From Metridium senile (taxonomy: Eukaryota > Cnidaria > Anthozoa > Actiniaria > Metridiidae), in assembly GCA_949775045.1 (NCBI GenBank), contig OX459103.1:7845842-7909841 (forward strand): 64,000 bases of DNA. Direction: 5' to 3'. The translations under genes and the position numbers were made by a program. Position 1 is the first letter of the stretch; each line of letters begins with the position of its first letter. The notes below the pieces were generated by a model. It ran no database searches and was not told where the DNA came from. It saw nothing but the letters and a program-made list of their open reading frames with translations. Positions 14,601-28,500 of the stretch are shown piece by piece.

Positions 14601-17600
14601 CTAAATACTGCTAAATTATGCAAATTCTTTTGTTCTCTATTGTTTAATCAACACTATTTAGTGGTAAATAGTACAAAGTATTGCACACTTTTAGTATTTG
14701 TACTCTATTGAGAAGCTCAATATTATTTTTGACAAACAAAAAAAGAGTGATTTCATATAACACATTTTAACATGCCAGTGAGAAAGGTAAAATGCCAATG
14801 ATAAAGCGGTAACATGCTAATGAAACAGGGTCTCATCTCACCTTCCAATTCATTCGCACTAGGTGAGGTGAGCGTAATGTTTACATGCAAGTGTTGGTAT
14901 TCTGATGCAAATTTGCCAACTATTTCGTTTCTTAGATGTAAAATTGTGTGCAGAAGTACAATTTCCACAAACCCAGCTGTGTTAACGAGATTGAGATTAA
15001 TTTTGCGAAAGAATTGGAGTTTTCATTAGCATGTCATTTTACTGATAAGCATGTAAAAAATCGTTGTTAAAATCTTTCCAATTATTTCATTCTTCATAGA
15101 TGCGTGTGCAAAAGTGCAATGTCTTTACAATGCCAACTGTAGAGTCAAGACCGGTGGTTTGACAGAGTGCGTCTGCGTGACCAACTGTCCTCCTGTCTTC
15201 AAACCAGTGTGTGGCAGCAATGGTGTAACCTATGACAATGAATGTCAAGCAAAGAAAGAATCTTGTGAGAAGAAGATGCCACTTTCGATTACTCCTGGAC
15301 GGTGCGGTGAGTGCTGGAATCAAAATAGTGTTTTTGCTCTTCTATTCTCTTCTATTATATTACGGTTCTATGCTATTCTATTTTATTTTATTCTATTATT
15401 TTCTATTCTATTCTATTTTACTCTATTCCATTCTATTCTATTCTATTCTATTTTACTCTATTCCATTCTATTCTATTCTATTCTATTCTATTCTATTCTA
15501 TTCTATTCTATTCTATTCTATTCTATTCTATTCTATTCTATTTTACTCTATTCCATTCTATTCTATTCTATTCCATTATTTTCTATTCTATTCTGTTCTA
15601 GTATATTCTATTTCATTCTATTCTATTCTGTTCTAGTATATTCTGTTGCCTTCTATTCTATTCTATTATTGTTCTCTTTTTTCTCTTGTCTTGCCTTTAC
15701 TTCTGTTCTATTTTATTCTCTTCTTTTCTATTCTTTTTCCGTCTCTCCTCTTCTCTTCTCTCGTCTTCTCTTCTCTTTTCGTCTGTTTTTTTCTTTTCTT
15801 CTTTTGTCTTGCCTTCACTCCATTCAATTCTACTCTATTCTTGTTCAATTTATATCATCTGTGTGCAATTGTATATTCAAAAACAATGGAAAAGCACTGT
15901 GTATTTTAATGATTAGAAGTTGCATAGGTTGATCTACTTTCAAAAACATGCATCTTTATATGATATGATAAATATAGTGCCTATCCAAATCTCCTCTAGG
16001 CGCTTTACAAAATAAAAACAACAATACAGTAGAACAATACCCCGTTAAACCGGCCACCGAAGGGACAGCCCAAAGTGGCTCTATATAAACGGGGTGTCCG
16101 TATTAAGCGGGTAAATTTTATAGAAAATGTATGGGCATACATTTCGTCGGGACCTAAAAAGCTGGCCGCAATAACGGGGTGACCGTATTAAGCGGGTGGC
16201 CGTAAGGCGGGGTTCTACTGTAAACATATGGAAAAAATGAGTTACTTATTTTTCCCTTCTTAGGAGTCGTAACCAAACCATGTTCTGTTCGTTCGTGTTC
16301 CCATGGCGGTAAGTGTATCCAAACTGGTTATTCACTGGAATGTCGGTGCCCTGAAGAAAGTGACTGTGAAGAAACCACACAACTTGTCTGTGCCTATGAT
16401 GGGAAGCTAGTGAAAACTTACAAGAATAAATGTCTTATGGTAGTAGAAGGATGCTCTAGAAAGGTTGACATCAATATTGTACGATATGGACGTTGCAGTA
16501 AGTAGAACGTTGATTGATTACTTGTTGATAATATGATGGTAGTAATTATGATCATCATGAAAACGATGATGATAGTGATGATGGTGATTATAATAATGAT
16601 AACGACGATGATGATGATGGTGATGATGACTATGATAATGATGGTAATATTGACGATGATGGTGATAATGATGAAAATAATAAGAATGATAGCAGCTGTA
16701 ATTATTATGATGATTATATGTCATAGTGTTCTTTTGTTGCTTATCAGCTAAATAGTCATTTTTCATTCACAGGAGAGGAACATCCCTCTAACAATTAGCT
16801 AAAAGTTGCCTTAATGCTTATGTATACTATTTGTTTCCTAGCATCGTGTTCTAAGGTGACCTGCCAGTACTATGGTGAATGTGTTGCTACACTAGATGAC
16901 CGCACAAAGTGTGTCTGTCCGACCGAGAAGTCTTGTCCACGCGCTGCTGACATGGTGTGTGGTACTGATGGTCGCAGCTACTTGAATGACTGCCTGATGA
17001 AGGCATGGGCTTGTAAGATAAAACAAGACATTAAAGTTGATAGACAAGGGTATTGTGGTAAGTACAGTTGAATGAACGAACGAACGAATTAATAGCTGTT
17101 ATTACAGTTATATGCAAACGATTTCAAACAATGGATTCAAATCGAAGCTTTCGGGCAAACCTATTGTTTTCGCCCGAAAGCCTCGACTTCAACCCATTGT
17201 TCAAAATCATTTGCATATAACTGTAATAACCGCTATTAATAGTCCTTTTCACAGTTCCGCCTCAGTGACCACGTATGATAAATGTTGCTGCGCATGATAA
17301 ATTATAGTTTTGCTATGCGCAGCAACTTCAACCTCGACTTAACTGTGAAAAGGACTGCTAATTGATTGGATGAATGAATGAGTGAATGAAGAAAGAAATG
17401 CAATTTTATGAATAAATCATGGCGGATAAATAATTGTAATTTGAAAACATAATAAAATTTGAAAATCGATCTTCAATGAAAACCAACCCCTTATCAAGTT
17501 ATAGTTTATACAATTGTATTTCAGATATTTGTCACGTGATTAGCTGTCCGACGAACAATGAAAACCAACCCCCTATCAAGTTATAATTTATCCAATTGTA

Positions 17601-19309
17601 TTTCAGATATTTGTCACGTGATTAGCTGTCCTAAGAACACTCACTGCTTTGCTAAGCCTGGCGGAGACTATGACTGCCGCTGTCCAAGAGAATCGGAATG
17701 CCCATCTGGAAGAAATCAAGTGTGTGGAAGTGATGGCAAGTCATATGATAACAAATGCAAACTGATTGCTGAGGCTTGTCGACAAGAACAAATAGGAATA
17801 CCTACTTCACTGACTTCGATAAGAGATGGAAATTGCGGTAAGAAATACTCTTTATATTAATAGAATATGTTTTAAAAAATAAACCACTTTTTTAACGTCT
17901 CAATCTTTCTAGCTGCACACGTGTTCCCTACTAATTGGGGAGAATGAGACGCACACTCACTACCTCTACGTTGATTATTTTGCACACAACTCGGCTCACA
18001 TGTTCATTTTTGCGGAGGGAGGAAAACCGGATAACCCGGAGAAAAACCCTCGTGGCATAGGAGAGAAGAACACATCAAACAAACTCAACTCACATATAAT
18101 CCATGCCTGAGCCGGGACGCGAATCTGGAGAGACTGAGAGGCTTAGACCCCGTTTACACGGATCCGGATACTTTTGAAACCGCATACTTTTTGATGCGAA
18201 TCGGCCTATTGTCCACACGAATCCAGTAAATCCGGTCACCGAAACCGCATACTTTTACTTGAATCCTCCGGATACAAGGATTCGTGTGGACGCAAATATT
18301 TCTATGCGGTTTCAGCCGGATCGGATTCGTGTAGACGAGGCCTTATAGATTAAAAAAACATTGGCTACTACCAGCATGCGCCACGCAAAAGATTTGTTTT
18401 CGTGGACCATGAAAACCACACATTCAGACATTGTGATATCTCTTACAGCCGTGAGAGGCCAGCGCTCTCACCTTTAGGCTACCCTTCTTCTCTAAATTAT
18501 CAAAAAGTTCATATCAATCATCAACAAAATTTCAATCACATCATTTACAGCAAGCTGTGATGGCGTCCGTTGTCAAGACAACAAGGTCTGCAAGCTAAAG
18601 AACAGTCGCATCGCTTGTGAATGCCCGGATGAAAGCCACTGTGGCAAGAAACCTGACCTAGTCTGCGGCTCGGATGGCAAGGAGTATTCTAATGAATGTC
18701 TGTTAAAGGTGGCCGCTTGCCAAAAGAAAAACGGGCTCAAGGTTGCCAGCAAAGGAAAGTGTGGTAAGTAGGAAATAAAAAATCAAATCAAATAATAACC
18801 TGAATGGAAAAGAAGCAAATACAGAATGCAGGAATGAAAAAGAATGAAAAGAAAATTCAGAAAGAAAAGAATCGAAGCAAAACTGTAAAAAGAGAAACAA
18901 TATAAAAAGTAACAAAACCTTTTGAAAAAAATAGAAATATAGTCAGAGCATTTTTCAAACCTCGTTCCCAGGTCCCTTTCCCATCGCTTTTGGGTGGGGC
19001 GGGAAGGGGGAGGGCCCTGGGAACGAGGTTGAGCATTTTTCTCTGTTCATTTCTAAGGTGGAGGATGCGCTCTTCACATATGTCGAAAGTACGCTACTTG
19101 TCACGAATCGCCTGACAGATCGCCAAAGTGTGTCTGTCCAAGAAAGAAGAACTGTCCCACCACCATACAGCCGGTCTGTGGCAGCGATGGTAAAAGCTAC
19201 ATCAATATATGTTTCTTGAGAGTAATATCGTGCTGGACCAAGAAGGATATTATTAAAACTAAAGAAGGAGCATGCAGTAAGTGTTGATTATATTAACTAG
19301 TATTTATTT

Positions 19310-19398
<89 letters not shown>

Positions 19399-19426
19399 TT
19401 TATTTATTTATTTTTATTTATTTATA

Positions 19427-19459
<33 letters not shown>

Positions 19460-19493
19460 ATTTGTTTATTTATTCATTTATTTATTTATCTAT

Positions 19494-19524
<31 letters not shown>

Positions 19525-22500
19525 TTCATTTATTTATTTATCTATTTATTTATTTATTCGTTTATTTATCTATTTGTTTATTTATTTATTTATTCATTTA
19601 TTCATTTATTTATCTATTTGTTTTTATTTATTTATCTATTTATTTATTTATTTATTCATTTATTTATTTATCTATTTATTTATTTATTCATTTATTTATC
19701 TATTTGTTTATTTATTTATTTAATTATGTATTTATTTATTTTTTAATTTATCTATTTATTTATTTATTATATTTATTTGTTTGTTCATTTATTCATTTAT
19801 TATTTATTATTTATTTATTATGTATCGATCTATCTATTTTTTTATTTACTTACTTATCTATTTATTTTATTATTTATTTATTTATCTATCTATTTTTTAT
19901 TTATTTACTTATTTGTTTGTTTATTTATTCATTTGTATATTTAATTATTTATCTATTTATTTATGTATCGATGCCTTTGTTTGTTTATTTGTTTGTTTAT
20001 TTGTTTATGTAACTATTTGTGTATTCTAAAAATTTTCATGTATTTAGTCGTTTATATATTTAGTTTTTCATTAATTCATTCCTTTTTTATGCATTCCTTT
20101 ACTAATTCATATATTCATTCATTCATTCCTTTGTTTATTTATTTATATATTTATTTAATTTGTTAAGTTTAGCTTTAGATATTACAATTAAAATAAAGTT
20201 GGTTGCACAACGTTTCGACATCGTCAGATGTCATTTTCAAATGATTATCTATCTATCTATTTATTTGTTATTTATCTACATATCTTTTCATTTAGTTATT
20301 TATTCATTCATTTATTTATAATAGATGCCTGTAAACTTGTATCATGTAAACACTATGCTAAATGCCAAGCTGACTCGCGAGGTGGTACACGGTGTGTCTG
20401 TCCGTCCACCTGTCCATCAACTTCACAACCTGTATGTGGATCAGACTTGAGGGTGTACAGCAATGATTGTCAGCTGAAGCGTCAGTCATGTAACTTACAG
20501 AAGGAGATGAGAATACTGCATAAAGGACCATGTAGTGAGTAGAAATATTGGAATTTATGATTAACAAATATGTCGGCCTGTTTAAAATATTTTTTTCTAC
20601 AAAGATCCATGTACCAATCACAAGTGCCATCCCAATCAAGACTGCTTCATTGTCAACAACAAGCCAGTGTGTAAATGTCCTGATTGTGACAAACCGGGTA
20701 AACCTGTTTGTGGTAGCGACAAGCAGACACATCTTAGTAAATGTATGTTGAGACTGGAAGCCTGCTCGACAGGAAAGGACCTCTTTGTACTGAAACAAGG
20801 ATCTTGTGGTATGTATAAATGGTTTTATTGTCATAAATTAAATAGCAGTTGATGATGTTGTTGATGGTTATAATGATGGTATGGTGACAGGGAAAGACCT
20901 CTTTGTACTGAAACAAGGATCTTGTGGTATGTATAAATGGTTTTATTGTCATAAATCAAATAGCAGTTGATGATGGCCGGTTTGGATGATGATATGGTGG
21001 TTGTGGTTGTATTGGTTGCTTGATTGACTAACAGAGAAATATATCTTTGTACTGAAACAAGAATCTTGTGGTATGTATAAAGGATTTTATTGTCATAAAT
21101 CAAATAGCAGCTCGTGATTTTGCTAATGGTTATAATGATGATATGGTGATTGTGGTTGTGTGGCCTGCCTGACTAGGAAAGACTTCTTTGTCGCCAATAG
21201 CACACCAGTAATTGTGATGGATGTGAATATTAAATATTAAATATTAAATACCATTTTTGAAACATATTTGAATCGATTAAAGTAGCTTTGCTTGTGATAT
21301 TTAAAATAAAAACGAACGCAAAATCAAATCAAAATCAAACTTACTTGCGTTCATCAAATTCGGGTTTTTTTCCTCTCTAGATCCATGCGCTTTCAAGAAA
21401 TGCAGTACCTTCCAACGATGTGTAATCAGATCCGATAACGTTCCCGAATGCTTGTGTCCAAGAGTTTCTGAGTGTACACAAAACTCCCCCGTGTGTGGTA
21501 CGGACGGTACGACCTATGCAAGTAAATGTCATCTTAGAGTAATGAACTGCCTGCTGAATAAGAGAACTCAAGTCAAAAACAACGGACAGTGTGGTAAGAA
21601 AGCAGAGTGAATCACTTACAATAAATACAATAAACTCTATTGATACTCCCCAGAAGGGATCTTCCGTTCAATTTACATAATATATAATATAATATTAATA
21701 AACTATAGAAATATAATAGAAAATAGAAATATAATGTTCAATTTAATTTATAAAAACTAGGAATATTAAGAATTATAGAAATATAAAATACAGTTCAATA
21801 TATAAAAATACTAAGAATACTAATACTATTACTACTTATCATTCGAATTGGGAATTTTTAGGGACGGGCCATTGGGAGTGGGATATTGGATGGTCCTCAA
21901 CACCGTATCAGAGCAAAATTATGTTTGACAACATGCACCGCATCACAATATCTCTCACCAAACACTACGAACACCACAGCTTTAAAATTCACCTATAGAT
22001 CACAGCTTTGTAAAAGCAAACACCGCACACCGAAGGCATGGACATAACCGCAACACGGCACTTTGAGAATTTTTTCACCGCAATAAAGCAAAAAATAGTT
22101 ATCAATCCTCCATGTCCTCCTCCATTGGATATTTGATGACATTGTGTATCACCGTTGTAAGCCTGGTTCGCACTAGCAACATAATCATAAGCAACTGAGT
22201 CTGTGTATGTTGCTTATGCTTATGTCGATAGTGTGAACCAGGCTTTAGAATTAATCCAATCATATTTTTTTTCTAATGTCCAAGGTGTCATCTCCAGTCC
22301 TTGTTCGGTGACTCGGTGTCCATACAACGGTCGTTGTGACGATTCGTCTGGTCGAGTGGTGTGTCTGTGTCCTCAGCTGAAAGACTGCCCACGTGATAAC
22401 AAACCAGTATGCGGCAGTGATCGTATATCGTATAGAAACAAGTGTTATATGATCGCCCTTAACTGTCCCAAGAAGAATCGTGTGTTTGTGAAACTAGATG

Positions 22501-25500
22501 GATATTGCGGTAAGCGTCTTGACGTTTTAAGTAATGTTTAATAAACGAGCAGGAGTGTTTTATCAGGATTTAAAACCACGCGGCGAAGCCAAGTGGTTTT
22601 AAACCTGATAAAACACGATCTGCAAGTTTATTGAACGACTTCAAAAACTCCAACCTATATTTTGTGTTTTTGTAAAAAAAAATCAAGGATTTGTGAAAGT
22701 TTATTAGAGAAAATTAAGGTTAAAGTTTATGTAAATTAGGGTGAATCTATAACTTCAGTTAAAACACTCGTCACGGTTACGATTTCTTTTGAAAATTTCT
22801 CATGAATTATTAATGAGTTTTTGAATATATGTTTTAATACGCCTCAGAGAGACGTGATGTTCTAGTGGTCAGGGGATCGAATTCCGGGCCTAGTGGTCTG
22901 TGTTCGATTCCCGGCCCGGGCGATTACGTTGTGTCCTTGGGCAAGACACTTTACCCTCTATGTGCCTTGTCTTCTCGGATAAGGACGTTAAGTGCGATGC
23001 CCCGTCTGCCTTCACTCTAACTTCCTATATAAGGTGGGCTTAAAAGATCCCGTTCTGCTTTTCGAAAAGTGATTTCCTTTGTTTTGCCCTCAGGAATTAT
23101 TAATGAGCTTGAGAAATATTGCTCCATTTCTATTTTTTGTTTTGTTTTGTTGGTTTGCTAGTTTGTTCGCTTGTTTGTTCGATTTTGTTATCATTATAGA
23201 ACATTTTTGCTTGTAATGGATTATTAGTCATGTACCATTAATTCCTCTTCCTGGTCAAAAAATTATATTTTAAATGTTTCCCAATTGTCATAATTACAGC
23301 TTCCTGTGCTTTCTCCCAATGCCATCATATCTATTTTTTAGATTCTGTTATCATTCTGCAACATTTTTGTTTGTAAAAGAACAATAATCACATCCATATT
23401 ATTTATTCCTCCTCTTCCTGGTCAAATATTTCCATTGTAAATGTTTGCCAATTATCATCGTTTCATCTGCCTGTCCTTTCTGCCAATGCTCTCGTATCTA
23501 TTTTTCGAATTTTGTTATCATTCTGTGACATTTTTGTTTGTAATGGAACAATCATCACATACTATTAATTGCTTTTTCTGATCAAATAATTCAATTTTAA
23601 ATCTTTCACAACTACCACAATTTCACAATTTTCAGCTGCCTGTGCTTTCTCCCAATGCTTTCGTATCTACGCCAAGTGTATCACTACACGGTACAAAACA
23701 GCTAAATGTGTGTGCCCTACTCTTAACGACTGCTCGTACCTTACTGGAAGTGTCTGTGCTAGTGACGTAAAGACCTATGATAGCGAGTGTCATATGAGAG
23801 TGCAAGCGTGTACTACTAACAAGGCCTTGACTGTCGTCAAGCGAGGACGATGTCGTAAGTATCTTATTTATCTAACAGAATTAGGGCCCGGGCAAACGGT
23901 TTCAACATTTGCTTCAACATCCGTTCGATTTTGTTGAATGGCAATGTTTAAACGCTTTTAAACCCTTTCAAAATTAATTCAACATTGATTCAACACGTTT
24001 CAACAATGTTGAAAGAGTTTAAAAGCGTTTAAACATTGCCATTCAACAAAATCGAACGGATGTTGAAGCAAATGTTGAAACCGTTTGCCCGGGCCTTTGT
24101 TGGATTTTGATGAATGGCAATGCTGAAGCCGTTTGCCACCCTATTTCAACTTTGCATTGAAACCGTTTATCCCCCTACGTTCAACATCGTTCAATTGCAA
24201 CAACCATTCTACAGCGTTCAACAAAATTGAACCAATGTTGAAGCCATTTGCCCGGGACTTTAGTTTGATCTAATATGAATGAAAATATTAGTTGAAATGG
24301 CTACAATCGTGGACAAAAAAAGAGTTGACATTGTTTTACAAGTTATCATTATTCGCATTAAACTACAAAGGGGTGCCCTACCCCTCCCCCTGGGTTTCGA
24401 TAATGCTTCAGCCGTCAAGCAACATTGATTTAGAGGGAGGGGAGGGAGATAATTTTTTAGACCAACATAGGTTTTTGTGCAGTTTTTACTCAAAACTGAA
24501 TCACATTTTGTCAACATTTTTGTCCAAGATTGTAGTCTCAAGAGATTAATAACTGCTTGGCTAACTGATTTATGTTATTGAGAGCTCACTGACTGATTGA
24601 CTGATGGCATGATTATTCAGTGACTGTGGCTCCTAAGTCGCCCATGCATATAATTTATTATAATGCTGCCTGCTGCTACCCATAATCCCTCTCGGTCTAA
24701 CTATCTATGATCTACGCTTTCCACAGATGACGTCACGATGATGCATTATGGGATTGAAATGCGGACAAGTCCAAAATAAATACTAATATGCTGCAACAAT
24801 GTTTTTTTGTCTTGTTGTTTCTAATTCATGGAAAAAAACTATGGTTTTTCGACTGATATTGATCTTCCTTTCCTTGTAATCGAAGCCTTTTTTACAAAGT
24901 TTGTCCACATTTCCATCCCACAAGGCTTTGCGATATCTATTTTTAGTAACCGTAAAAAATGCTAATCATGATTTGATCTGATTTGTTTCTCTAGAAACCT
25001 GTAAAACCAAGAACTGCCAATTCTATTCTACATGTAAGATGGTCAGCGGTTCAGCTCAGTGTATCTGTCCAAGGAGTCAAGACTGTAAAAAGGACGTAAG
25101 TCCCGTATGTGGCTCAGACAACAAGCCCTATACTAATCTCTGTCAGCTTAAGGTCAGGTCGTGTACCCTACGTATAGCTATCAACGTCAAGAACCAGGGA
25201 CTCTGCAGTAAGTACCATTAGTAATACATCTATATATTTCAAAACTCGTTGTCGCAGCCGAAACTACGGTCCACACTCTGAAGCCTGAAAAGGATGAAGG
25301 ATGTCGGTATTTCTTCTCTTGTTATCGATTTAGTCATAATATATTTTTATTGTACGTGTTTGTGTTATATGACCATAACAAGCTATTGCAGTGGTATATT
25401 TTGGTTGTATGTGTTTGTGTTACATGACTATAGCAAGTTGTTACAGTGATAGATGATGAAACAATATATCTTATAAAAACGCGCAATAAATCACAAATTA

Positions 25501-28500
25501 TGTCCATATTACCGACATCCTTTGCAGGCTTCAGAGTGTACATTGTAGCTTTGATTGCGACAACGATTTTTGAAATAGGTGTATAAACAATATTTTACTA
25601 AATTGTCAACATAAAAGTAAATCAGGTCGAGAAAATTCAAGTTACAACTATATATAACGACTTGAAAACCGATTTGTAACTAATTGTTTTCTTTCTTTCT
25701 TTTTCATATTACCTTTTCTACAAAAGACCGAGGTAAGAAACATATATTTATATCTAACAATGCTATGATCATATTTTAAAATGTCGCTTTTATAACTGTA
25801 CTTGGTCTTGAAGACCACTTAATTCATTATTAATTCAATGTTAATTCAGTAATCACTGTTGTTTGTCAAAAGTTCATAACCAGAAGTGTCCATCTCTAAG
25901 ATTTGTACGCTCAGCCAATCAAATCGCGCGAAATGTAAAACTAAGTTTCTGATTGGTTGGTTAAGATCCATAGCAAATGCTTTAGTGTAACCCCATGCGA
26001 CAAGCACAAAAAATAGCTCATTTGGACATCTGATAGGTGATTGGTCTCTTATTCAGACACTTCTGGGTTATGAACTAATGTGTTTTATCAGTTTAAAAAC
26101 GGAAAATTTGCTTCATCGCACTTGCTACTTTTGAAAATTATTGAAAGATGTGCGCGATCAGGGTGCGTAATAGCAAGTTTTCTGAACTACCTTAGAAATC
26201 AAAAACACGCGCAGATAGTGTTTTAGAAAATGTCTACAATGACTCAAGAGTACAATGTTGTCACGCCAAATAAGGTAAGTCTCTCGATGACCCACTAAAG
26301 AAATCACGCAATAGAAATAACTAAAACTTCCTTAAAAGGCCCGGGCAAACGGCTTCAACATTTGTATCAACGTTCGATTTTGTTGAATGGCAATGTTGAA
26401 GCCGTTTGCCAGCCCATTTCAATATTGTCATTAAAACCGTTTATCCCCTTCGTTCAACATCGTTCAATTGCAACAACCATTCTACAGTGTTCAACAAAAT
26501 CGAACCAATATTGAAGAAAATGTTGAAGCCGTTTGTCTGGGCCTTTACCTGCATTGGGGTGACGTAAAAGACCCACTGATGACATGACAGATTCTGCTCT
26601 GGGTGACCCGCAACTGAACGATAATAGTCATCAACTCCATGCGTCAAAACACCTTGTTCACTTTGGTCTTCCTGTGTTAAACCCTGTGGTCTCCCTGTGT
26701 TAAACCTTACTTCTACTAACTTCTACTTTCCCCTTCTAGTCAATACATACGTAATTATAACCTGGTTTTTTTTAAACGATGTGTTCTTGTAAATATTCCG
26801 TTATCTTAACGGGATTCCTGTGTTAAACCTTACCACAGTAATCCCAGAAAATGCTTCTATACTTACCTCTACTTTTCCTCTCTTGTCGATGCACACGCAA
26901 ATATAACTCATCCTGCTTTTAAACAATGTGTTCTTGTAAATATTACGCCCTCTTAACGGGATCCCTGTGTATTACAACTTATCACAGGAATCCCACAAAT
27001 TGCTTCTATACTTACCTCTGCTTTTTTTTCCTCTAGTTGATCCATGTGTAAATATTATAACCTGTGATGCTTTTTTATCAATAAATATTCCGTTATCTTA
27101 CCGGGTTCCCTGTTTTAAACCTTACCACAGGAGTCCCACAAATTTTTTCTCTGCTGACCTCTGCTTTTCCTCTCTAGTCCATCCATGCGTCAATAAAACT
27201 TGCCCTTCTTTAAAACAATGTGTTCTCAACAAAGACCTTGAAGCTGAATGTGTGTGTGGTACGGCATGTTCTCTCATCTATAAGCCTGTATGTGGGACTA
27301 ATGGCAAGACCTATCCTAATAAATGTGCTATGGGCATTGCACGGTGTAATTCTAATGAGAGTATATCTCTACTTCACAATGGCTTTTGTAGTAAGTGGAG
27401 CTTATTCTTATAAAACGTCTCGTTTTGATTACAATCCTAGTTCACTGTTTTTTTCTATTTTATTCTAAGAAGATCACCACAATTCGTACTATAATTTTGA
27501 TAGTGCTAGAGTTTTCGTGTTCTTCATTTCTATGTCTTTCCATCTGTCTGTCTTTCAATCTGTCTGTCTGTCTGTCATATCTTAATAAGTGTGCTATGGA
27601 TATAGCCAAGTGCATATCTAATGCCAGTTCATTATGTCTGTCCTACTGTATGTCTGACTGTCTGTCTGTCGGTCATGTTATGATAAGTTTTCTATTGACA
27701 TCACCAAGTGCACATGTAAAGTCAGTCTGTTCTGTCTGTTTGTCTGCGTGCCTGTTTGTCTATCTGTCTGTCATATCCTAATAAGTGCGCTATGGATTTC
27801 GCCAAGTGTGTATCTAATGGCAGTCCATTGTGTCTGTCCTACTGTCTGTCTGTCTGTCCTATTGTATGTCTGTCAGTCATATCATGGTAAGTGTGCTATT
27901 GATATATAAACCAAGTGCACATGTAAAGGCAGTCCGGTCTGTCTGTCTGTCTGTCTGCCTGCCTGTCTTTTAATCTGCCTGTCTGTCTGTCATATTCTAT
28001 TAAGTGCGCTATGGATATAGCCAAGATATAGCCAAGTTCTCATCTAACGGCAGTCGATCCATTGTGTCTGCCTGACTGTCTGTCTGTCATATCATCATAA
28101 GTGTGCTATGGAAATAGCCAGGTTTTCATCTAAGGACAGTCCATTGTGTCTGTCTGTCTGTCATATCATGACTGTCTGTCTGTGGAGCTTTGTTTTAACA
28201 AAGACATTTTGAATCAAGTTTTAATAAGCCATCTATATCTTTGTTTTTTTTTTCTTCTCTCAGCTCCTTGCTCTACCGTTTCTTGTGATTTCTATTCTGA
28301 ATGCTTCCCTCAAGCCGATGGCTCAGGTCTTTGTATCTGTTTGAACAAATGTCCTTCTGTCAACATCAACGTCACTGTATGTGGCTCTGACAGAAAGACT
28401 TATACAAGTGAATGCGATTTGAAAGCACAAGCATGTAAAAAGAGAACTAATACTACAGTGCTTTATAGAGGAGATTGTGGTAAGGTTATGGGAGAGCTAT

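Noticed and set aside
17525..17600. Upstream start of exon FS14
   Set aside because: In-frame TAA about 50 bp after the acceptor; it is the duplicated edge.
22285..22297. Alternative FS20 acceptor at tctccag
   Set aside because: It shifts the frame and loses the Cys pattern.
27030..27090. Extra Kazal exon (Val-Asp-Pro-Cys-Val start)
   Set aside because: Only the first codons are present; stops follow quickly. It is a decayed copy of the FS23 start.
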